Source of the DNA: Sulfitobacter pontiacus
Lineage (GTDB): Bacteria; Pseudomonadota; Alphaproteobacteria; Rhodobacterales; Rhodobacteraceae
Direction: 5' to 3'
Length of the DNA: 64,000 nt
Assembly: GCF_040790665.1 (NCBI RefSeq)
Contig: NZ_CP160849.1
Location: 1,513,501 to 1,577,500, forward strand
Part shown: positions 52,013-62,137 of the stretch, piece by piece
How positions within the stretch are numbered: the stretch's first letter is position 1
How the letters are laid out: each line of letters begins with the position of its first letter
Program-made: the position numbers and the translations under genes
Notes under the pieces: model-generated
Seen by the model: only the letters and a program-made list of their open reading frames with translations
Told to the model about the DNA's origin: nothing
Database searches by the model: none

Positions 52013-53062
52013 ATGCTGTTGGTGCTGGGACTGGCCGCGTTGATCTGGGGCGCGGGGGCTGCGTTCGGCCAGCCGCGCGAACGGCGCGTCGTGGTGTTGG
52101 GCATGCTGTTTGGTCTGGTGATCGGGTTGAACCTCTTGCTGCCCGAAGCGCACCCCTTGCGCGTAGCGACGGGTGGCTCGGCAGCCCCGTGGCTGCTGCT
52201 GACGGGATTTCTGCTGCTGATCTTTGGCTATAGCTGGGTGTTGAACCGCCTGCGCGCCCGCGCCGAACCGGTGGCCGCACCGACGCCCCCCGCGCAAACT
52301 GGCACTTTCTCGGAAACAGAGCTGAACCGCTATGCCCGCCACATCGTGCTGCGCGAGGTCGGCGGACCGGGGCAGAAGGCGTTGAAGCAGGCGCGGGTGC
52401 TGGTCATTGGTGCGGGTGGGCTTGGCGCGCCGGTGCTGCAATACCTGACGGCGGCCGGTGTCGGCACGATTGGTGTGATCGATGACGATGTGGTCGAGAA
52501 TGCCAATCTGCAACGGCAAGTGATCCACAAGGACAGCGCCATCGGCACGCCCAAGGTGTTTTCAGCGCAGGCCGAGATGGAGGCGCAGAACCCCTTTGTC
52601 ACCGTGCGCCCCTATCACCGCCGCCTGACGGAAGACATCGCGGCAGAGCTTTTCGCCGACTACGATCTGGTGCTGGACGGCACGGATAATTTCGACACGC
52701 GCTATCTGGTGAACCGCACCTGTGTCGCGGCCGGTTTGCCGCTGATCTCGGGGGCGCTGTCGCAATGGGAAGGACAGCTGAGCATCTTTGACCCCTCCAA
52801 GGGCGCGCCGTGCTACCAGTGCATTTTCCCGCAAGCCCCGGCTGCCCATCTTGCCCCCAGCTGTGCGCAAGCCGGGGTGATCGGCCCCTTGCCCGGCGTG
52901 ATCGGCGCGATGATGGCATCCGAGGCGATCAAGCTGATCACCGGTGCCGGTGCCCCGCTGCGTGGGCAAATGCTGATGTATGATGCGCTCTACGGCGAGA
53001 ACCGCGTGATCGGCGTCTCCAAACGGGACGACTGTCCGATCTGCGGGAACGCGGGCGAATAG
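52013..53062 (+). CDS. moeB: MoeB/ThiF-family adenylyltransferase with N-terminal membrane helices
   Basis: A 349-residue E1-like enzyme that adenylates the C-terminus of a sulfur carrier such as MoaD (molybdopterin synthesis) or ThiS. Two to three hydrophobic helices occupy the first ~80 residues (LLVLGLAALIWGAGAAF, LGMLFGLVIGLNLLLP, LLLTGFLLLIFGYSWVL). The catalytic domain starts near 100 with ETELNRYARHIVLREVGGPG. The nucleotide loop is IGAGGLGAPVLQYLTAAGVG, and the zinc Cys pairs are CYQC and CPIC. GGAGGC precedes the ATG. A 181-base spacer separates it from phnM. Confidence 0.9.
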   Translation: MLLVLGLAALIWGAGAAFGQPRERRVVVLGMLFGLVIGLNLLLPEAHPLRVATGGSAAPWLLLTGFLLLIFGYSWVLNRLRARAEPVAAPTPPAQTGTFSETELNRYARHIVLREVGGPGQKALKQARVLVIGAGGLGAPVLQYLTAAGVGTIGVIDDDVVENANLQRQVIHKDSAIGTPKVFSAQAEMEAQNPFVTVRPYHRRLTEDIAAELFADYDLVLDGTDNFDTRYLVNRTCVAAGLPLISGALSQWEGQLSIFDPSKGAPCYQCIFPQAPAAHLAPSCAQAGVIGPLPGVIGAMMASEAIKLITGAGAPLRGQMLMYDALYGENRVIGVSKRDDCPICGNAGE

Positions 53063-53149
53063 ACGACTCGATATGGCGGCTTGGTGCGCGGGTATTGCGA
53101 TTGTATTGCCCCGCCGCAGTGCATAGCTTGATCCGTAAAGGAGACCGCC

Positions 53150-55165
53150 ATGACAAACCCTTTGCTACAGGATTGGGACACCCCGTTTCAGATCGCCCCT
53201 TTCGACAAGATTTCCGACGATGATTTCGCCCCCGCGCTGGACGAGGCCCTGCAGACCCACCGGATGGAGATCGACGCCATCGCCGACTGCGAATATGATC
53301 CGACGTTTTCCAACACGATCGAGGCGCTCGAGGAAGCAGGCAGCCAGCTGGATCGCGTGTTGGGCGTGTTCTTCACCGTCGCAGGGGCCGACAGCAACCC
53401 CACGCGCGAAGACCTGCAGCGCAAATTCTCGCCGCTGCTCTCTGCGCATTTCTCTGACATCTCAAGCAACAAGGCGCTGTTTGCGCGCGTGGCCTCCGTC
53501 TGGGAAAATCGCGACAGTTTTGATCTGACGCCCGAACAGGCACGGGTGTTGATGCTGACCCACCGCGGCTTTGTGCGCGCAGGCGCGGCGCTGGAGGGGG
53601 CGGATGATGCGCGGATGAAAGAGATCAAGAACCGGCTGGCGGTGCTGGGGACACAGTTCACCCAGAACCTGCTGGCGGATGAACGCAGCTGGTTCATGCC
53701 GTTGGAGGAATCCGATCTGGAAGGGCTGCCCGACTTTGTCATCGATGCCGCCCGTGCGGCGGGCGAGGAGAAAGAGGCAGGCGGGCCGGTCATTACCCTT
53801 TCGCGGTCATTGATCACACCGTTCCTGCAATTCTCGCCGCGCCGCGATCTGCGCGAAAAGGCGTTTCTCGCCTGGCAGTCCCGTGGGGCCAATGGCGGCG
53901 ATACCGATAACCGCGCCATCGCTGCCGAGATCCTCGCCCTGCGCGAGGAACGGGCCAAGCTTCTGGGCTATCAAAATTTCGCGGCTTACAAGCTGGAAAC
54001 AGAGATGGCGAAAACACCCAAAGCGGTGCGTCAGCTGCTGATGGATGTCTGGACCCCGGCAAAACGCCAAGCGCAGGCGGACGCCGAGGTGCTGACCCGT
54101 ATGATGCATGACGATGGCGTGAACGCCGATCTGGCCCCGTGGGACTGGCGCTACTATGCGCAGAAACGGCGCGTGGCAGAGCATGATCTGGATGAAGCCG
54201 CGTTGAAACCGTATTTCCAGCTGGACCGGATGATCGACGCGGCCTTCGACTGCGCCACGCGATTGTTCGCTCTCGAATTCAAGCCCCTCGACGTGCCGCT
54301 CTATCACCCCGATTGTCGCGCGTGGGAAGTGACCCGCAACGGCGAACATGTGGCCGTGTTCATCGGTGACTACTTTGCACGCGGATCGAAACGGTCGGGC
54401 GCGTGGTGCAGCGCCATGCGGTCTCAGGCGAAATTCCCCGACGTGCAGTCGCCCATCGTGATCAACGTGTGCAACTTTGCCAAAGCCGCGCCTGCGCTGC
54501 TGTCCTATGACGATGCACGCACGCTGTTTCATGAATTTGGCCATGCGCTGCACCAGATGCTGTCGGATGTGACCTACGAATCCGTGAGCGGCACATCGGT
54601 CGCGCGTGATTTTGTCGAACTGCCCAGCCAGTTGTTCGAACATTGGCTCGAAGTGCCCGACGTGCTCAGCCAATTCGCCACCCATGCCAAAACAAGCGAC
54701 CCCATGCCGCCCGAGATGCTGGAAAAGGTGCTGGGGGCCGCGAATTTCGACATGGGGTTCGCCACGGTCGAATATGTCGCCTCTGCGCTGGTCGACCTCG
54801 AATTCCACGACGGTGCGGCACCCGCCGATCCGATGGAGAAACAGGCGCAGGTGCTGGCCGATCTGGGCATGCCACCCGCAATCACCATGCGCCACGCCAC
54901 GCCGCAGTTTGCCCATGTCTTTTCCGGCGACGGCTATTCCAGCGGCTACTACAGCTACATGTGGTCCGAGGTGATGGACGCAGACGCCTTCGCCGCCTTT
55001 GAAGAGGCCGGTAGCGCCTTTGATCCCGATCGCGCCGCCGCGCTAGAGCAGCACATCCTGTCCACCGGCGGGAGTCAGGACGCGGCGGAACTGTACAAGG
55101 CGTTCCGTGGCCGCTTGCCGGGGGTAGAGGCTTTGCTGAAGGGGCGCGGCCTGACAGCGGGCTGA
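53150..55165 (+). CDS. M3 family metallopeptidase (oligopeptidase A / Dcp type)
   Basis: A 671-residue cytoplasmic zinc peptidase that degrades short peptides. The zinc motif HEFGHALHQML (about 464-474) has its Glu partner in VARDFVELPSQLFEHW. NPLLQDWDTPFQIAPFDKIS at the start and SGDGYSSGYYSYMWSEVMDA near the C-terminus are typical of oligopeptidase A and Dcp. It lacks a signal peptide. AAAGGAGA precedes the ATG. It ends upstream of the paired repeat at 55194. Confidence 0.95.
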   Translation: MTNPLLQDWDTPFQIAPFDKISDDDFAPALDEALQTHRMEIDAIADCEYDPTFSNTIEALEEAGSQLDRVLGVFFTVAGADSNPTREDLQRKFSPLLSAHFSDISSNKALFARVASVWENRDSFDLTPEQARVLMLTHRGFVRAGAALEGADDARMKEIKNRLAVLGTQFTQNLLADERSWFMPLEESDLEGLPDFVIDAARAAGEEKEAGGPVITLSRSLITPFLQFSPRRDLREKAFLAWQSRGANGGDTDNRAIAAEILALREERAKLLGYQNFAAYKLETEMAKTPKAVRQLLMDVWTPAKRQAQADAEVLTRMMHDDGVNADLAPWDWRYYAQKRRVAEHDLDEAALKPYFQLDRMIDAAFDCATRLFALEFKPLDVPLYHPDCRAWEVTRNGEHVAVFIGDYFARGSKRSGAWCSAMRSQAKFPDVQSPIVINVCNFAKAAPALLSYDDARTLFHEFGHALHQMLSDVTYESVSGTSVARDFVELPSQLFEHWLEVPDVLSQFATHAKTSDPMPPEMLEKVLGAANFDMGFATVEYVASALVDLEFHDGAAPADPMEKQAQVLADLGMPPAITMRHATPQFAHVFSGDGYSSGYYSYMWSEVMDADAFAAFEEAGSAFDPDRAAALEQHILSTGGSQDAAELYKAFRGRLPGVEALLKGRGLTAG

Positions 55166-55193
55166 GCGCCCGCGGCCGGCCTGCCTTCGGCGA

Positions 55194-55253
55194 GAGTTTA
55201 AGAGGCAAAATGAAGGGGCGCGCGGCTGCAGCTTCATTTTGCCAAATAAACTC
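55194..55253. repeat. Dispersed repeat copies 6 and 7 as an inverted pair
   Basis: A forward copy (55194-55216: GAGTTTA, AGA, GGCAAAATGAAGG) faces a reverse copy (55231-55253, which reads on the minus strand GAGTTTA, TTT, GGCAAAATGAAGC). The arms pair over almost their whole length around a 16-base GC-rich loop. It lies between convergent genes, 28 bases after the M3 peptidase stop and 26 before the GhrA-like stop, and may act as a bidirectional transcript end. Confidence 0.8.
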
Positions 55254-55279
55254 AAATTCCGCCCTTGATACGGGGCGGG

Positions 55280-56212
55280 TCAGTAGCCTTTGGCGCGATC
55301 CACCAGATGCAGGAAATCCTCACCCGCTTCGCCGCGGCGGATGTTTTCGACGATGGCCTGTGCAGCGGTTGTCGCGCGGGTCTCGGCGGCGATGTGGGGT
55401 GTGACGGTGACCTTGGGATGCGCCCAATAGGGGTGGTCTGCGGGCAGGGGCTCGACACGGAACACATCCAGCGTGGCATGGGCGATCTGGCCGCTGTCGA
55501 GCGCTGCCAGCAGCGCGTCGTCATCGACCAGCGCGCCGCGGCCGGGGTTGATGATACAGGCACCAGCGGGCATTTGCGCCAGCGTCTCGGCATTCAGCGT
55601 GTTTTCGGTATCAGGCGTGTTGGGCAGCAGCAGCACAGCGATCTCGGCACGGCGCAGCGCATCTGCGCGCCCGGCGTCCCCATGTAGGCAGGTGACGCCC
55701 GCGATGTCCTTGGGGCTGCGCGACCAGCCGGTGACGTTGAACCCCAGATAGACCAGCGTTTCCGCCACCGCCGCGCCCAAGGCCCCCAGCCCCAGAATGG
55801 TGACCTGTCGTTCCTGTGCCAGCGGCGGGGTGCGCGGGGTCCAATCGGTGTCCGTTTTGCGAATGTCCGCGTCCAACCCCAGATGATAGCGCATCACATG
55901 GCCCGTGACCCATTCCACCATCCCCTTGGTCAGCCCCGGGTCCACCATCCGCGCCAGAGGAATTTTCAGCGTCTCGTTATTGGTGATGTTTTCCACCCCC
56001 GCCCAGAGGTTCAGCACCGCCTTGGCCCGCGTGTAGGGCGTGAAATCCTGCAAGGGGCTGTTGGGGGCATAGACGATGTAATCCACGTCCTGCGGGGCGA
56101 TATCCGTTGATAGGTGAGCCGCGATCCCCGCGGCATCAAGCGCTTGGCGCAGCGGCGTTTCATACGTCACCCAGCGTTCGGGGCGCGCGGCGAAAAGGAT
56201 ATTGAGGGGCAT
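55280..56212 (-). CDS. GhrA-like glyoxylate/hydroxypyruvate reductase
   Basis: A 310-residue D-2-hydroxyacid dehydrogenase that reduces glyoxylate or hydroxypyruvate with NAD(P)H. The Rossmann motif is LGLGALGAAVAETLVYLGFN. Catalytic Arg, Glu and His fall in LWAGVENI, NPGRGALVDDDALLAALDSG and VTPHIAAETR. ATG 56212 is preferred: AGGA lies five bases upstream and the start is seven bases beyond the rodA stop. It may be the last gene of the mre operon transcript. Confidence 0.92.
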   Translation of the reverse strand: MPLNILFAARPERWVTYETPLRQALDAAGIAAHLSTDIAPQDVDYIVYAPNSPLQDFTPYTRAKAVLNLWAGVENITNNETLKIPLARMVDPGLTKGMVEWVTGHVMRYHLGLDADIRKTDTDWTPRTPPLAQERQVTILGLGALGAAVAETLVYLGFNVTGWSRSPKDIAGVTCLHGDAGRADALRRAEIAVLLLPNTPDTENTLNAETLAQMPAGACIINPGRGALVDDDALLAALDSGQIAHATLDVFRVEPLPADHPYWAHPKVTVTPHIAAETRATTAAQAIVENIRRGEAGEDFLHLVDRAKGY

Positions 56213-56219
56213 GGGCTTC

Positions 56220-57359
56220 CTATCTGGGGCGGTGGACATGGGCCGATTGTACAAGGCCAAAAGCCAGCAGCAACACCAGCATCGCCGACCCGCCGTAGCT
56301 GACCAGCGGCAAGGGAACCCCGACAACGGGCGCCAGCCCCATCACCATCGACATGTTCACCGCGAAGAACAAAAAGAAGTTCAGCGCGATGCCAAGGGTC
56401 AGCAGCGACGAGAAACGGTCCTTGTTGATCAGCGCCGCCGCGACGCAGAAGACGATGATCAGCGCATAGAGACCCAGCAGGGAGAACCCGCCGACAAAGC
56501 CGAACTCCTCGGCCAGGGTGGTAAAGATGAAGTCGGTGTGTTTCTCGGGCAGGAAGTTCAGGCGCGACTGGGTGCCTTGCATGAACCCGCGCCCCGTCCA
56601 GCCGCCGGAGCCGAGCGCGATCTTGGATTGCGTGATGTGATACCCTGCGCCCAACGGGTCGGTGCTGGGATCGATAAACGTGTCAATGCGCCGGAACTGG
56701 TAATCCTTGATCAGCTGCCACGGCGTGCCGCGGGACTGGAACACCGCCGTCACCAGTCCGACGGCTCCGGTGATGACCACGGCGAAATAGCCCCAGTGCA
56801 CACCGGCCAGAAACATCAGCCCGCCACCCGCTGCCATCAGCAGGATCGCAGTGCCCAGGTCGGGCTGTTTCAGTACCAGTGCCGTGGGGATCAGGATCAG
56901 CAGCACCGGCAGCAGCACCCAAAGCGGGCGCGAGGTTTTTTTGGGCGGGAGCCAGTCGTAATAGGCCGCCAGCATCATCACCAGCGTGATCTTCATCAGC
57001 TCGGAGGGTTGCAGGCGGAACGATCCGAGCTCGATCCAGCGCTGCGCGCCCATACCGACAGCGCCGAAAAGCTCTACCGCGATCAGCAGGATCACGGTCC
57101 CGAAATAGGCCACGCCTGCAAGGTTTCGCCAAAGCCAGATCGGCACCATCCCCGCGGCGATCATCAGTGCGATGCCAAGGGCAAAGCGTTTCATCTGCGG
57201 TTCGGCCCAGGGGGTAAAGCTGCCACCGGCCACGGAGTAGAGCATCAGGAACCCCACCCCCGAAACAGCGGCCAGCAGGATGGTCAGCGGCCAGTTCAGG
57301 TGCAGGATCTTGGCAAAGCCCGTGGGGACATGTTTGACCGTATATTCAAGGTAGCTCAT
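56220..57359 (-). CDS. rodA: RodA, SEDS peptidoglycan polymerase
   Basis: An integral-membrane glycosyltransferase of the elongasome (379 residues, about 10 helices) that polymerises lipid II together with PBP2. LGIALMIAAGMVPIWLWRNL, then LGSFRLQPSELMKITLVMML, KQPDLGTAILLMAAGGGLMF and the C-terminal GVPLPLVSYGGSAMLVLLLA are SEDS landmarks. The start overlaps the mrdA stop by four bases, giving the usual tight mrdA-rodA coupling. Confidence 0.96.
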   Translation of the reverse strand: MSYLEYTVKHVPTGFAKILHLNWPLTILLAAVSGVGFLMLYSVAGGSFTPWAEPQMKRFALGIALMIAAGMVPIWLWRNLAGVAYFGTVILLIAVELFGAVGMGAQRWIELGSFRLQPSELMKITLVMMLAAYYDWLPPKKTSRPLWVLLPVLLILIPTALVLKQPDLGTAILLMAAGGGLMFLAGVHWGYFAVVITGAVGLVTAVFQSRGTPWQLIKDYQFRRIDTFIDPSTDPLGAGYHITQSKIALGSGGWTGRGFMQGTQSRLNFLPEKHTDFIFTTLAEEFGFVGGFSLLGLYALIIVFCVAAALINKDRFSSLLTLGIALNFFLFFAVNMSMVMGLAPVVGVPLPLVSYGGSAMLVLLLAFGLVQSAHVHRPR

Positions 57360-59299
57360 GCTTGGTCTTTCCCGCTGAAGTCCGCTTGGGGCTGGATCGC
57401 GCGCAGGGCTTTTTGCTGCTCGGCGATGCGGCCGCGGTCGGCGGTGGGGTAGGCCTCTAGCGGCGGTTCGCCGCCATAGATCGCTTGCAGTATGACATCG
57501 CGGGCGATGGGGGCCGCCGCGGTCGATCCGCCGCCGCCGTGTTCCACCAGCACCGATACCGCATAGCGTGGCTTGTCATAGGGGGCGAAGGCGACAAACA
57601 GCGCGTGGTCGCGGCGTTCCCAGGGCAGGTCCTCGTTGCGGCTGACCCCGCGCGCGCGTTCGGCCGCGGTGATGTTGCGCACCTGGCTGGTGCCGCTTTT
57701 GCCGGCCATGCGCACACCCTCGGCGATGACGCGCGACCGGTAGCCGGTGCCGCGTCGGTCGTTTACCACCGAATACATGCCTTTGCGCACCTGCCGCATG
57801 TTGTTCTCGTTCATGCCCAAAGGCTCGCCCGCGCCGCTGGGTTGTTCGACACCGTCGATGGATTTGATCAGCCGCGGGACCACGGCGCGGTTGGTGGCGA
57901 TCCGCGCGGTCATCACCGCCAGTTGCAGCGGTGAACTGAGGGTGAAGCCTTGCCCGATCGAGGCATTAACCGTGTCGCCGATCACCCATGAATCGCCCTT
58001 GGTCGCTTGCTTCCACTCTTTCGTGGGGGCCAGGCCGGCAGCGACCGAGGACAGCGGCAGGTCGTGTTTCCAGCCCAGACCAAAGCGGTTCGCCATGGCC
58101 GAGATCTTCTCGATCCCGACTTTCATCGCCAGATCATAGTAATAGACGTCGCAGGATTGCTTGAGCGAGTTCTCCAGGTCGATCCAGCCGTGGCCTGCGC
58201 GTTTCCAGCAGTGGAAACGGCGACCGCCGACCTCTAGGTGGCCGGGGCAATAGACGGTTTCTTCGGGGCCGACGATGCCCTCTTCAAGGGCGGCCATGGC
58301 CACGACCATCTTGTAGGTCGATCCGGGCGGGTAGGTGCCCTGCACGGTCTTGTTGACCAGCGGGCGGTATTCCGATTGCAGCAGCGGGTTATAATCGGCC
58401 GAGGATATCCCCCCGATGAACAGGTTCGGGTCGTAGCTGGGCGAAGAGGCATTGGCGACCAGATCGCCGTTCTCGCAATCCATGATCACGACGGCGGCGC
58501 TTTCGCTACCCAGACGGGCCTGCACAAAGTTCTGCAGCTTGGAATCGATGGTAAGTTGCAGATCCGCCCCCGATTGCCCTTCGCGGCGGGCCAGTTCGCG
58601 CATCACACGGCCGGTGGCGTTGACCTCGACCTGTTTGGTGCCGGCAGAGCCGCGCAACAGGGATTCCTGTCGGGCCTCGACGTTGATCTTGCCGATCTGG
58701 AAACGGGGGATGCGCAGCACCGCATCGGGGTTTTCCAGCGCGTCCAGATCGGCTTGGCTCACGCGGCCCACACGGCCGACAATATGCGCAAAGTCCGACC
58801 CGCGGGGATAGACACGGGTCAGGCCGACCTCGGGGCTGACACCGGGCAGGGCGGGGGCGTTGACCGACACGCGGCTGACCTCGTCCCATGTGACATCATC
58901 GGCGACGGTCACCGGCAGGAACGGGGCGGAGCGTTTGATTTCGGCCATCGCGCGGTCGCGCATTTCGGGATCAAGGTCGATGACCTTGCCCAGCCGGTCC
59001 ATCACCGCATCCACATCATCGGCATCCTCGCGCACGATCACGATCCGGTACGACGGCACGTTTTGCGCCAACCGCACGCCGTTGCGGTCAAAGATTTCGC
59101 CTCGTGCAGGCGGGATCAACCGGATGTTGATCCGGTTCTCTTCGGCCAGCAGGCGGAACTGGTCAGCCTGATCGACCTGCAAGTAATTCATCCGCGCGGC
59201 CAGACCGCCCATGAACAGCAGCTGCGCGCTGCCCAACAAAACAGCGCGGCGGCTGAGCTTGGAGTGGCTGGCTTCGCTATCGGCCCTGCTGCGTCTCAT
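57356..59299 (-). CDS. mrdA: Penicillin-binding protein 2
   Basis: The elongation-specific transpeptidase, 647 residues. A single N-terminal anchor (about 20-38) precedes the dimerisation domain (IRLIPPARGEIFDRNGVRLA). The transpeptidase domain has SxxK as PGSTYKM (Ser about 326), SxN-type SCD in LKQSCDVYYY, and KSGT in AGKSGTSQVR. ATG 59299 with AGGAGA upstream is preferred to a start 21 codons earlier, which overlaps mreD. It is the RodA partner. Confidence 0.96.
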   Translation of the reverse strand: MRRSRADSEASHSKLSRRAVLLGSAQLLFMGGLAARMNYLQVDQADQFRLLAEENRINIRLIPPARGEIFDRNGVRLAQNVPSYRIVIVREDADDVDAVMDRLGKVIDLDPEMRDRAMAEIKRSAPFLPVTVADDVTWDEVSRVSVNAPALPGVSPEVGLTRVYPRGSDFAHIVGRVGRVSQADLDALENPDAVLRIPRFQIGKINVEARQESLLRGSAGTKQVEVNATGRVMRELARREGQSGADLQLTIDSKLQNFVQARLGSESAAVVIMDCENGDLVANASSPSYDPNLFIGGISSADYNPLLQSEYRPLVNKTVQGTYPPGSTYKMVVAMAALEEGIVGPEETVYCPGHLEVGGRRFHCWKRAGHGWIDLENSLKQSCDVYYYDLAMKVGIEKISAMANRFGLGWKHDLPLSSVAAGLAPTKEWKQATKGDSWVIGDTVNASIGQGFTLSSPLQLAVMTARIATNRAVVPRLIKSIDGVEQPSGAGEPLGMNENNMRQVRKGMYSVVNDRRGTGYRSRVIAEGVRMAGKSGTSQVRNITAAERARGVSRNEDLPWERRDHALFVAFAPYDKPRYAVSVLVEHGGGGSTAAAPIARDVILQAIYGGEPPLEAYPTADRGRIAEQQKALRAIQPQADFSGKDQA

Positions 59300-59309
59300 C
59301 TTGGTCTCC

Positions 59310-59945
59310 TCATGAGCGGTTGCCCATACTGTCCAGATCGCCGGGGGCGGATTTGCGCACACCCATCAGCGCATGGGTCACAAACACCACAGCCGGATAG
59401 GTCAGGATCGTGACGGCCAGCTCAAACAGGCTCAGCGACCATTGTGGCGGTGGGACCAGCAGCAACGATAGCACGATCCGGTTCAGCATCAAAATAGCGA
59501 TCAGCCATACGGAGACCGCCAGCCATTCCGCGCCAAAGGTGCTGTCGCGCAGGGTGCGGCCACGGGTTTTCATATTCTCGCATGCCAGCAACGCCAGCAG
59601 CGCCCAGAGGCCGGGCGGGCGTTGCAGCAACAGGTCCGTCAGCAGGAAGGCGACGGCAAGCAGCAGGGCGGGGACATAGTCGGGCCGCCGCACAGACCAC
59701 GCCAGCGCAAAGGCGATCAGCAGGTCGGGGGCGATCCAGATGCGGTCACTGCCCTGGTCCAGCAGGGCACGCAGACGCGCCTCTGCGGGGTCGATGGTGG
59801 CCAGTGGGGGCGACAGCTCGGGCGCGAACAGCGCGATCGGCTGGGTATCAAGCGGCAGCAGATGGAAAAACAACAGAACCACCGTCAGCGCCAGAAACGC
59901 CGCGCGCATCAGCCACAATCGCAGGGGCGACAGTTCGTCCATCAT
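59310..59945 (-). CDS. mreD: Rod shape-determining protein MreD
   Basis: A 211-residue inner-membrane protein with about five to six helices (for example LMRAAFLALTVVLLFFHLLP and VPALLLAVAFLLTDLLL). MreD connects MreC and the MreB filament to the cell-wall machinery. The DLLLQRPPGLWALLALLACE segment is characteristic. MreD is poorly conserved, so the call rests strongly on position between mreC (four-base overlap) and mrdA (ten-base gap). Confidence 0.9.
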   Translation of the reverse strand: MMDELSPLRLWLMRAAFLALTVVLLFFHLLPLDTQPIALFAPELSPPLATIDPAEARLRALLDQGSDRIWIAPDLLIAFALAWSVRRPDYVPALLLAVAFLLTDLLLQRPPGLWALLALLACENMKTRGRTLRDSTFGAEWLAVSVWLIAILMLNRIVLSLLLVPPPQWSLSLFELAVTILTYPAVVFVTHALMGVRKSAPGDLDSMGNRS

Positions 59946-60847
59946 TCGGTCGCAGGATCAAAGGGCAGGGGCGCGATCATGCCCGTGGCGTCATCCCGCA
60001 CCACGGCCGCATCCTCGTTCACTTTTTCGGAGCCATGGTGGCGCAGCACGCGCAGGAATTCGAGCCGCTCGAAATCCGCCGCAAGACGCACGCGCAGCCG
60101 CCCGCCGGGGTCGGCGGCGACCTGACCGATCAGGATACCCGCAGGAAACACGCCGCCATCGCCAGAGCTGCTGACCCGATCACCGGGACGCACGAGGTCG
60201 GGGTTCTCGAGAAAATCAATCGGTGGCGCGGCGGAGTTGTCGCCCGCAATAATCGCCCGCTGTCCCGACGGCTGGATCACCGCAGGTATGCGGCTAGAGG
60301 TATCGGTCACCAGAATGACGCGCGCGGTGTTTTCGCCCACGCCGGAAATACGCCCGACCAGCCCGATGCCGTCCACCGTGGCCCAGCCATCGACAATGCC
60401 GTCACGGGCCCCGACGTTCAGCAGCACAGATTGGCGGAAGGGCGACCCGGAGTCTGCCTGCACCACACCGGTGATATGGGTCAAACGCGGATCAAGCCGC
60501 ACCTTGTTCAGGTCCAGCAAACGGGCGTTTTCCTGTTCAAGCTGTAGCGCGGCCTCTTTCCAGGTCTGCATCTTGCGCAGCTCGGACCGCAGTTCCTGGT
60601 TCTGCACGGTCAGACGTTGATAGCTTTGGAAATCGCGGAACAGGTTCACCGTACCGGTAACAGGGGTCATCGCCCAATCCAGATTGGGGACGATCCGGTC
60701 GGTGATCTGCGCGCGAAACCGTTCGACACGGGGGCTGTCGATCCGCCACAGCAGAAAGATGCCCGCCAGCACCAGCACGATGACGGCCAGCAGCAAGCGG
60801 CGCAGCGGGCGCCCAAAATCGTTCGAAGAGGATCGGTCGATGGCCAT
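59942..60847 (-). CDS. mreC: Rod shape-determining protein MreC
   Basis: A 301-residue periplasmic scaffold of the elongasome. A cytoplasmic N-terminus and one membrane helix (about 16-35, LLLAVIVLVLAGIFLLW) precede a coiled coil (about 75-110, YQRLTVQNQELRSELRKMQT). The beta-rich core follows, with DGWATVDGIGLVGRISGVGE and ARVILVTDTSSRIPAV. It binds and activates PBP2. It follows mreB by 69 bases and overlaps mreD by four. Confidence 0.95.
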   Translation of the reverse strand: MAIDRSSSNDFGRPLRRLLLAVIVLVLAGIFLLWRIDSPRVERFRAQITDRIVPNLDWAMTPVTGTVNLFRDFQSYQRLTVQNQELRSELRKMQTWKEAALQLEQENARLLDLNKVRLDPRLTHITGVVQADSGSPFRQSVLLNVGARDGIVDGWATVDGIGLVGRISGVGENTARVILVTDTSSRIPAVIQPSGQRAIIAGDNSAAPPIDFLENPDLVRPGDRVSSSGDGGVFPAGILIGQVAADPGGRLRVRLAADFERLEFLRVLRHHGSEKVNEDAAVVRDDATGMIAPLPFDPATE

Positions 60848-60916
60848 GCGTTATACGTTTCCCACCGCGAGGGCAGCGCCGTCCTGCCGCATCACGGGCT
60901 GTTATAGCTGCGCTGA

Positions 60917-62020
<1,104 letters not shown>

Positions 62021-62072
62021 CTAAACGGCTTATAGGCCGATGAGGTCAAAGACGAAAGGGGGGTTGACCTTT

Positions 62073-62093
62073 GTGGTGGCATGATGCCGCCAC
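62073..62093. promoter_or_regulatory. Imperfect palindrome in the mreB/VOC spacer
   Basis: GTGGTGGCAT-G-ATGCCGCCAC is a 21-base inverted repeat with one mismatch per arm, 45 bases before the VOC gene start and 110 before mreB. It is a possible operator. The rest of the 174-base spacer should hold both divergent promoters, but I cannot place them securely. Confidence 0.35.
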
Positions 62094-62137
62094 CGCGCTA
62101 TGGTTTGCGGCAAGCCGGACAATAGGGGGAGAGAGAA

